Positions 12,199-16,860 of a stretch of DNA of 16,860 nucleotides are shown piece by piece (the first letter of the stretch is position 1; each line of letters begins with the position of its first letter). This stretch comes from JBGPIK01 sp041484845 (lineage in GTDB: Bacteria > Desulfobacterota > Binatia > UBA9968). Made by a program: the position numbers and the translations under genes. Location: the NCBI GenBank assembly GCA_041484845.1, contig JBGPIK010000109.1:1-16860 (forward strand), given 5' to 3'. Under the pieces are notes generated by a model. That model worked only from the letters and a program-made list of their open reading frames with translations, searched no databases and was not told the origin of the DNA.

Positions 12199-14166
12199 AT
12201 GGCCACAACTACACAACAGGTTAAGATACGACCCATGCCCAGCTTTACCGAAGCGACGCTCAACTCCGCTATCCCTGACGGGCCCGTTCAAGACAAATGG
12301 GATAAGCATCGCTTTGAAATGAAGCTTGTCAACCCGGCTAACCGGCGCAAATACAACCTTATCATCGTCGGTTCTGGGTTGGCCGGGGCTTCGGCGGCGG
12401 CTACGCTGGCGGAGCAAGGCTACAATGTTGAGTGTTTTTGCTATCAAGACAGCCCACGCCGGGCGCACAGCGTGGCCGCGCAGGGTGGTATCAACGCCGC
12501 CAAAAATTACCGCAATGATGGCGACAGCATCCATCGTCTCTTTTATGACACGGTCAAAGGCGGCGACTATCGCTCCCGCGAGGCCAATGTGTATCGTTTG
12601 GCCCAGGTCAGCGTCAATATCATTGACCAGTGTGTGGCCCAGGGCGTGCCCTTCGCCCGCGAGTATAGCGGCCTGCTCGATACCCGCTCCTTCGGTGGGG
12701 CACAGGTCTCTCGTACCTTTTACGCTCGCGGACAGACCGGCCAGCAGTTGCTCCTGGGGGCTTACCAGGCATTGGAACGGCAGATTGGGCTAGGCCAGGT
12801 CAAAATGTACCCTCGCGCCGAAATGCTCGATGTAGTGGTCATCGATGGCCGGGCGCGGGGTATAGTCGTCCGCGATATGGTGACGGGCGAGATTCGCTCG
12901 CACGTGGGTGATGCGGTGGTTCTGGCAACGGGCGGTTACAGCAACGTCGGCTATCTCTCCACCAACGCTAAAGGCTGCAACGCTACGGCTATCTGGCGCG
13001 CTTACAAGCGGGGCGCTTTTTTTGCCAATCCTTGTTTTACCCAAATCCATCCTACCTGTATCCCCCCAGCGGGCGAACACCAATCAAAGTTGACTTTGAT
13101 GAGCGAGTCGCTGCGCAACGACGGCCGGATTTGGGCGCCGCGCCAGAAGGGTGACACCCGCAATCCCAACGATATTCCCGAAAGCGAACGCAGCTACTAC
13201 CTGGAAGAACGCTATCCCACCTTTGGCAACCTGGTGCCGCGTGATATTGCCTCTCGCGCCGCCAAAAAGGTGGTTGATGAAGGTTACGGGGTGGGCGAAT
13301 TGAAAAACGGGGTTTACCTGGACTTTGCCGAGGCGATCCAACGGTTGGGCAAAAAAGTTATCCAGGAGCGGTATGGTAACCTATTCGACATGTACACGGA
13401 AATTACCGGCGAGGATGCCTACAAGGTGCCTATGCGCATCTACCCAGCCCTGCACTACACTATGGGCGGGTTGTGGGTCGACTATAACTTGATGAGTACC
13501 ATCCCCGGCCTCTTTGTCATCGGTGAGGCGAATTTTTCCGACCATGGGGCTAATCGCCTGGGGGCCAGCGCCCTGATGCAAGGGCTGGCCGATGGCTACT
13601 TTGTACTCCCCTATACCCTGGGCAATTACCTGGCTCAATCCAAGCCGGACAAGGTAGCCCTCAACCACGTCACTTTCAAGGAGACCGAAACCGAGGTGGC
13701 CGAGCAGACTAAACGCCTGCTCAATCTCAAAGGCAAACGCACGGTTGACTCCTTCCACCGCGAATTGGGCAACGTGATGTGGAACAACTGCGGCATGGGC
13801 CGGACTGAAGCCGGCTTAAAAGAAGCCCTGGCGAAAATTCCCGCCATTCGAGCTGAGTTCTGGGAAAATGTCAACGTGCCGGGCGAGAACAACGACCTAA
13901 ACCAAAGCCTGGAAAAAGCCGGTCGTGTGGCAGATTTTATTGAACTGGCCGAACTGATTTGCCTCGATGCCCTGCATCGCCGCGAGTCGTGTGGCGGCCA
14001 CTTCCGCGAGGAGTACCGGACAGAAGAGGGCGAGGCTCGGCGCGACGACGAAAACTTTGCTTACGTGGCCGCGTGGCAATTCAGCGGCGACGGCGCTGCG
14101 CCAATTTTGAATAAAGAACCGCTCACGTTTGAGTATATGAAGTTGTCACAACGCAGTTACAAATAG
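12199..14166 (+). CDS. sdhA: Succinate dehydrogenase flavoprotein subunit
   Basis: This 655-residue catalytic subunit oxidises succinate to fumarate with covalently bound FAD on the cytoplasmic face of the membrane complex. An N-terminal extension of about 50 residues precedes the dinucleotide-binding motif VGSGLAGASAAATL (57-70). RRAHSVAAQGG carries the expected FAD-linking His90. The capping-domain and active-site blocks are present (FTQIHPTCIPP, SESLRNDGRIW, ALHYTMGGLWVD), as is GANRLGASALMQG with the catalytic-region arginine. The C-terminal domain has the usual HRRESCGGHFREEY. The extension and overall length fit the SdhA of SdhCAB-type enzymes rather than the shorter E. coli-type protein. 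AGAGG (12185-12189) lies 9 bases before ATG 12199. Leucine and glycine codon style here differs visibly from fumC and the kinases, which fits acquisition from another lineage, but this was not measured. Confidence 0.96.
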   Translation: MATTTQQVKIRPMPSFTEATLNSAIPDGPVQDKWDKHRFEMKLVNPANRRKYNLIIVGSGLAGASAAATLAEQGYNVECFCYQDSPRRAHSVAAQGGINAAKNYRNDGDSIHRLFYDTVKGGDYRSREANVYRLAQVSVNIIDQCVAQGVPFAREYSGLLDTRSFGGAQVSRTFYARGQTGQQLLLGAYQALERQIGLGQVKMYPRAEMLDVVVIDGRARGIVVRDMVTGEIRSHVGDAVVLATGGYSNVGYLSTNAKGCNATAIWRAYKRGAFFANPCFTQIHPTCIPPAGEHQSKLTLMSESLRNDGRIWAPRQKGDTRNPNDIPESERSYYLEERYPTFGNLVPRDIASRAAKKVVDEGYGVGELKNGVYLDFAEAIQRLGKKVIQERYGNLFDMYTEITGEDAYKVPMRIYPALHYTMGGLWVDYNLMSTIPGLFVIGEANFSDHGANRLGASALMQGLADGYFVLPYTLGNYLAQSKPDKVALNHVTFKETETEVAEQTKRLLNLKGKRTVDSFHRELGNVMWNNCGMGRTEAGLKEALAKIPAIRAEFWENVNVPGENNDLNQSLEKAGRVADFIELAELICLDALHRRESCGGHFREEYRTEEGEARRDDENFAYVAAWQFSGDGAAPILNKEPLTFEYMKLSQRSYK

Positions 14167-14172
14167 GTAATG

Positions 14173-14194
14173 GGTAATTTAATCTCCAATTACC
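14173..14194. repeat. Inverted repeat GGTAATT / AATTACC in the sdhA-sdhB spacer
   Basis: Seven-base perfect arms (14173-14179 and 14188-14194) surround an 8-base loop in the 49-base gap between sdhA and sdhB. The surrounding GGTAATGGGTAATT wording is like low-complexity GTAATTGGTAAT spacer repeats familiar from Chloroflexi and cyanobacteria. It could tune the relative expression of sdhA and sdhB by partial termination or by processing. It has no T-run. Confidence 0.45.
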
Positions 14195-14215
14195 AATAAC
14201 GGGGTAAACACAACT

Positions 14216-14977
14216 ATGAAACTAACCCTAAAAATCTGGCGCCAAAAGAATGCCCGCTCATCGGGTCGCTTGGTCGATTATCCACTCGACGGCGTGAGTC
14301 CCGACTCCTCCTTTTTGGAGATGCTCGATTTACTGAATGAGCAGCTTATCACCCAGGGCGCGGAGCCGGTAGCCTTTGACCACGACTGCCGCGAGGGCAT
14401 TTGCGGCATGTGCGGGATGATGATCAATGGCGTAGCGCATGGGCTACGCCAGGCCGTGACCACTTGTCAGCTACACATGCGCCACTTCAATGACCGCGAT
14501 ACCATCATTGTTGAACCTTGGCGAGCCAAAGCCTTTCCCATCGTCAAAGACCTCATCGTTGACCGCGGCGCCTTTGACCGGATTATTCAGGCCGGCGGCT
14601 TTATCTCCGTTACCACCGGCAGCGCTCCCGATGGTAATGTCATCCCCATTCCCAAAACTAAAGCGGACCTGGCCATGGACGCCGCCGCTTGTATTGGCTG
14701 CGGAGCTTGTGTAGCCGCCTGCCCCAACGCTTCGGCTATGCTCTTTACGGCGGCCAAGGTTTCTCATCTTAACTTGCTGCCGCAGGGTGAGGTTGAAAAA
14801 TATGAGCGTGTCGTGCGTATGGTCGCGACGATGGATGCTGAGGGTTTTGGCGGCTGTACCAATATCGGCGAGTGTACGGCTGTCTGCCCTAAGAGTATAA
14901 GTCAAGATTTTATTGCCAAGATGAACGGCGATTTTATTAAGGCCACGCTCGCGGGGATAACGCCCAATGGGAAGTAG
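14216..14977 (+). CDS. sdhB: Succinate dehydrogenase iron-sulfur subunit
   Basis: This 253-residue protein carries electrons from SdhA-bound FAD to the quinone site in SdhC through three clusters. [2Fe-2S] ligands are C58, C63 and C66 (CREGICGMCG) plus C84 (TTCQLHM). The [4Fe-4S] set is C159, C162 and C165 (CIGCGAC) with C169 before Pro. The [3Fe-4S] site is C214, C220 and C224 (CTNIGECTAVCP). All ligands are present, so the subunit looks functional. The sequence MMINGVAHG...TTCQLHM and EPWRAKAFPIVKDLIVDR is very like actinobacterial Sdh1 SdhB, agreeing with the SdhC type. Its ribosome site is weak (GGGGT at 14201-14205), so translation may depend on coupling or on the spacer hairpin. A strong terminator follows 23 bases after the stop, making sdhB the last gene of the operon. 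Confidence 0.96.
   Translation: MKLTLKIWRQKNARSSGRLVDYPLDGVSPDSSFLEMLDLLNEQLITQGAEPVAFDHDCREGICGMCGMMINGVAHGLRQAVTTCQLHMRHFNDRDTIIVEPWRAKAFPIVKDLIVDRGAFDRIIQAGGFISVTTGSAPDGNVIPIPKTKADLAMDAAACIGCGACVAACPNASAMLFTAAKVSHLNLLPQGEVEKYERVVRMVATMDAEGFGGCTNIGECTAVCPKSISQDFIAKMNGDFIKATLAGITPNGK
14428..14451. repeat. Perfect 9-bp inverted repeat inside sdhB
   Basis: TGGCGTAGC (14428-14436) and GCTACGCCA (14443-14451) are exact reverse complements around the 6-base loop GCATGG, within codons for NGVAHGLRQ between two [2Fe-2S] ligand segments. Length matches family members, so it is not an added insertion; the local residues (GLRQA) are the unusual part. It could be a small palindromic repeat that colonised the gene or an mRNA hairpin. 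Confidence 0.5.
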
Positions 14978-15000
14978 GTGCAGCCAGAAACGGCAGAAAA

Positions 15001-15026
15001 GCGAGGAATAGATCCTCGCCCTTTTG
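15001..15026. terminator. Bidirectional rho-independent terminator after sdhB
   Basis: GCGAGGA (15001-15007), loop ATAGA and TCCTCGC (15013-15019) form a perfect 7-bp stem followed by CCTTTTG on the + strand. On the - strand the same stem is followed by TTTTC (from AAAA at 14997-15000). It sits between convergent genes, sdhB ending at 14977 and the reverse gene ending at 15028, and so can end both transcripts. Confidence 0.85.
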
Positions 15027-15027
15027 A

Positions 15028-15567
15028 TTAATTCTGCGCCCCGGGGCGATCGCGTCTATGCAAGTACATCTTGACCCAGTAATCGTATAAGCGGGGAACC
15101 GTAAACTGTTGGCAAACTTTTGTTTTTAACCTCGACTCATATTCAAAGTTGACGTTCTGATTCTCCCTACGAACGGTTAACAACTGCCCCCGTTGCTGAT
15201 CGACGAAGCCTCCTACGGCACGAAGGATTTGAGAAAGCGAGTGGGGCTCCGGAGTGCCAGCTGTGGTTCCCCGCTTGGCCCGTCCCTCGGAGTCCACACG
15301 AGCGATATCTGCATCCGTATAATGAAGTTCAACTACGCCGGATGATGGCTTGTGGGTAAGCCGCGGCCCCAGTTCCTTACCGCGTAATCGCCGCCAGGAA
15401 ACTCGCAGAAACTTCTTGCGACGCAACCTTCGGCGCACCCGCGAATCTTGCAACGAAACCGTTAAATCACCGGCTTCTTTTCTCAGCACGAATGATTGAA
15501 TATCCAGGGCTTCGAGTGCTTGCCCGATCGTGCGCAGTATTTGAGCGTAATTTAGACTTTCGTTCAT
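15028..15567 (-). CDS. Uncharacterised protein, tandem paralogue B, two internal repeats
   Basis: I do not recognise the family. The 179-residue product has no signal peptide, membrane helix or cysteine-rich motif and looks soluble. Two related segments are visible: residues 7-40 (YAQILRTIGQALEALDIQSF...) and 110-144 (SLSQILRAVGGFVDQQRGQL...). They share the pattern (S/A)QILRx(I/V)Gxxx, a short gap, then an alternating beta-like run. Between them lie a strongly basic stretch (44-62, many Arg/Lys) and a conserved-looking LHYTDADIARVDSEGRAKR (81-99). It is clearly homologous to the next gene upstream in transcription (15623-16168), 55 bases away, so the pair arose by tandem duplication. ATG 15567 is chosen over GTG 15642 because it aligns with the paralogue's N-terminus; its ribosome site is weak, so coupling is likely. 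The basic stretch could contact nucleic acid, but that is speculation. Confidence 0.75.
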   Translation of the reverse strand: MNESLNYAQILRTIGQALEALDIQSFVLRKEAGDLTVSLQDSRVRRRLRRKKFLRVSWRRLRGKELGPRLTHKPSSGVVELHYTDADIARVDSEGRAKRGTTAGTPEPHSLSQILRAVGGFVDQQRGQLLTVRRENQNVNFEYESRLKTKVCQQFTVPRLYDYWVKMYLHRRDRPGAQN

Positions 15568-15622
15568 GCAACGGATTCCAAGGAATGAAAGAAAACGTCG
15601 GCAGACGGCTTCGAACGAACCC

Positions 15623-16168
15623 CTACGAACGGCTGCGACCACCCCGTTTCATGGACATCCACATCCATAAATCATATAAATCGCCCTCGGATAGAGATTC
15701 GTCATTTTTCTCACCGGATGGGCTCTCATATTGAATCGCGATCGAATCATTTCTGCGCGAAATCTTCAGCAGCCGAGCCGGCTTTTGACTCACGTATGTG
15801 CCGATGGTCCGCAGAAACTGAGACACGGTGGGAGCGTGGGTTTCGACCGGGCGATCGCTGCGTTTGGCTTTGCCCTCCTCATCGAGGCGATCCATGTCTT
15901 TCAATGTATAGCACAAATCGATGTCAGTCGCCTTAAAGCGACTTGTTATACTCATGTTGAGAACTAAGGTACTGTCGCGGGGCAGCACGCCCCAAATGTG
16001 TCGAAGTAGGCTCGCTTGATCAGGTTGTTCCGTTATCGCTTCCTTTGGCCACGGCACGCTACATCGCACCAGAAAAGCTTCTCCGTCGACCTCCAAATCG
16101 AAATCTTCGACTCTCAGCGACTCCAGGGCTTGACCAATCGACCGCAAAGATTGTGCATACTCGACCAT
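15623..16168 (-). CDS. Uncharacterised protein, tandem paralogue A, two internal repeats
   Basis: This 181-residue soluble-looking protein of unrecognised family is paralogous to the gene directly downstream in transcription. It shows the same architecture: repeat 1 at 4-36 (YAQSLRSIGQALESLRVEDF...), a variable middle, a conserved motif LCYTLKDMDRLDEEGKAKR (85-103), and repeat 2 at 114-148 (TVSQFLRTIGTYVSQKPARL...). A tail is rich in Trp, Met and basic residues (LYDLWMWMSMKRGG). Unlike its paralogue it lacks the Arg/Lys-rich middle and is more acidic. The ATG at 16168 has AAGG eight bases upstream. It is 164 bases downstream of pilU on the same strand, so a link to the type IV pilus is possible only by position. 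Repeated beta-alpha units plus a YT-D-R-EG-AKR motif might suit a small binding or scaffold domain; no function is claimed. Confidence 0.8.
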   Translation of the reverse strand: MVEYAQSLRSIGQALESLRVEDFDLEVDGEAFLVRCSVPWPKEAITEQPDQASLLRHIWGVLPRDSTLVLNMSITSRFKATDIDLCYTLKDMDRLDEEGKAKRSDRPVETHAPTVSQFLRTIGTYVSQKPARLLKISRRNDSIAIQYESPSGEKNDESLSEGDLYDLWMWMSMKRGGRSRS

Positions 16169-16332
16169 TCCACCCGCCTTTTTTCCTACAGGCTTTATTC
16201 TCGTGCCGCGCGAGAGCCGGATCGGCCCGCCCTAACGGCGTACAATATAACTGAAAAAGAACCGCCAACCCTTGTGCAAATATTTATTGAAAGGCGCCGG
16301 CCAGCGAGCAGACTTCCACCCTGTAAATTCAC

Positions 16333-16860
16333 TTAGTTTCTCCGCAGGCTCAAGGCGCCGGCGCTTTTGAGAACTTCTGCTTTAACGCCCGTCTTGCTCT
16401 TTTGTGGCGTTTGCACCTCTTCTGTTTCCTCATCCCCCTTCAGACCTGCCAGCTTTATCTTCAACCTAAGATTGTTCATGCTGTCCGCGTTGCTCAGCGC
16501 CTGTTCCAAACTAATCTTGCCTTGCTCATAGAGCAGGAACATCGATTGGTCGAAGGTTTGACAACCCTCCTGAATCCCCTGCTCCATCGCTTCTTTGAGA
16601 ATATCGACTTGGCCCTTTTTAATTAAATCCTTGATCCGCGGCGTATCCATAAGAACCTCAAGCGCCACCGCTCGTGTACCATCAAGAGAGGGAATAAGAC
16701 GTTGAGACACGATCGCGCGCAAATTCAAAGACAATTGAAGATAGATTTGCACATGTCGTTCCGGAGGAAAGAAATTCATAATGCGTTCAATGGCCTGATT
16801 GGCATTATTGGAATGGAGCGTTCCCAAACAAAGGTGCCCGGTTTCCGCAAACGTGATGGC
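16333..16860 (-). CDS. pilU: Type IV pilus retraction ATPase PilU, C-terminal part (5'-partial)
   Basis: The frame is open at the window edge (A-I-T-F-A-E-T-G-H-L-C-L-G-T-L-H-S), so the N-terminal domain and Walker A lie outside and only about 175 residues are seen. GHLCLGTLHSNNANQAIERI is the conserved block after Walker B in PilT/PilU secretion-type ATPases, with the catalytic-region His. SLNLRAIVSQRLIP matches the PilU form rather than PilT. The terminal helices (QTFDQSMFLLYEQGKISLEQAL, ending NADSMNNLRLKIKLAG) fit the PilU C-terminus, which retains ADSxNDLRL. PilU works with PilT at the cytoplasmic base of type IV pili to power retraction and twitching. A 38-residue low-complexity charged tail follows the family core and is unusual. 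Type IV pili of this kind point to a Gram-negative host. Confidence 0.9.
   Translation of the reverse strand, partial: AITFAETGHLCLGTLHSNNANQAIERIMNFFPPERHVQIYLQLSLNLRAIVSQRLIPSLDGTRAVALEVLMDTPRIKDLIKKGQVDILKEAMEQGIQEGCQTFDQSMFLLYEQGKISLEQALSNADSMNNLRLKIKLAGLKGDEETEEVQTPQKSKTGVKAEVLKSAGALSLRRN

Noticed and set aside
1..16860. Search by eye for CRISPR arrays, tRNA or rRNA genes, transposases, integrases and toxin-antitoxin pairs
   Set aside because: No regularly spaced repeats, cloverleaf sequences or matching protein motifs were found; absence by eye is not proof.

Overview
The window looks like a piece of chromosome from a Gram-negative, GC-moderate (mid to high 50s % by eye) environmental bacterium. 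Multi-PAS/tandem-receiver hybrid kinases, a sigma-54 activator, REP-like hairpins and a type IV pilus PilU ATPase together suggest a lineage of the Binatota / Tectomicrobia / Methylomirabilota / Deltaproteobacteria sort. That placement is an inference; no rRNA or other decisive marker is present.

Region 1 (1-8754, + strand) is a dense two-component signalling locus. It opens with the C-terminal half of a histidine kinase whose stop overlaps, by ATGA, a PAS-PAS-HisKA-HATPase-REC-REC hybrid kinase. An NtrC-type sigma-54 activator and a NarL/LuxR-type response regulator follow. After an 800-bp hairpin-rich gap comes a second hybrid kinase whose kinase-REC-REC module is clearly paralogous to the first, then a single-domain receiver protein. 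The second kinase seems to have lost most of its sensor domain, and its last receiver lacks the conserved lysine. A receiver-domain relic lies just downstream (8778-8865). The locus therefore combines several phosphodonors, stand-alone and fused receivers, and two different transcriptional outputs, with signs of duplication and decay.

Region 2 (8755-14977, + strand) is a C4-dicarboxylate segment of the TCA cycle: class II fumarase (fumC), a thioredoxin-fold [2Fe-2S] ferredoxin, and a three-gene succinate dehydrogenase operon (sdhC, sdhA, sdhB). SdhC is a single diheme-type anchor and there is no sdhD. A 53-codon membrane-protein ORF with its own Shine-Dalgarno lies directly before sdhC and overlaps its start; it is a candidate extra subunit or coupling leader. 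Wording and codon style of the sdh genes differ from their neighbours and resemble actinobacterial Sdh1/Chloroflexi enzymes. A strong bidirectional terminator closes the operon at 15001-15026.

Region 3 (15028-16860, - strand) holds two tandem paralogous genes of a family I do not recognise, each with two copies of a short internal repeat, and the C-terminal part of pilU running off the window end.

The best candidates for something undescribed are the small ORF ahead of sdhC, the tandem repeat-containing protein pair, and the decaying, duplicated phosphorelay modules. I saw no CRISPR array, tRNA, rRNA, transposase or phage gene.
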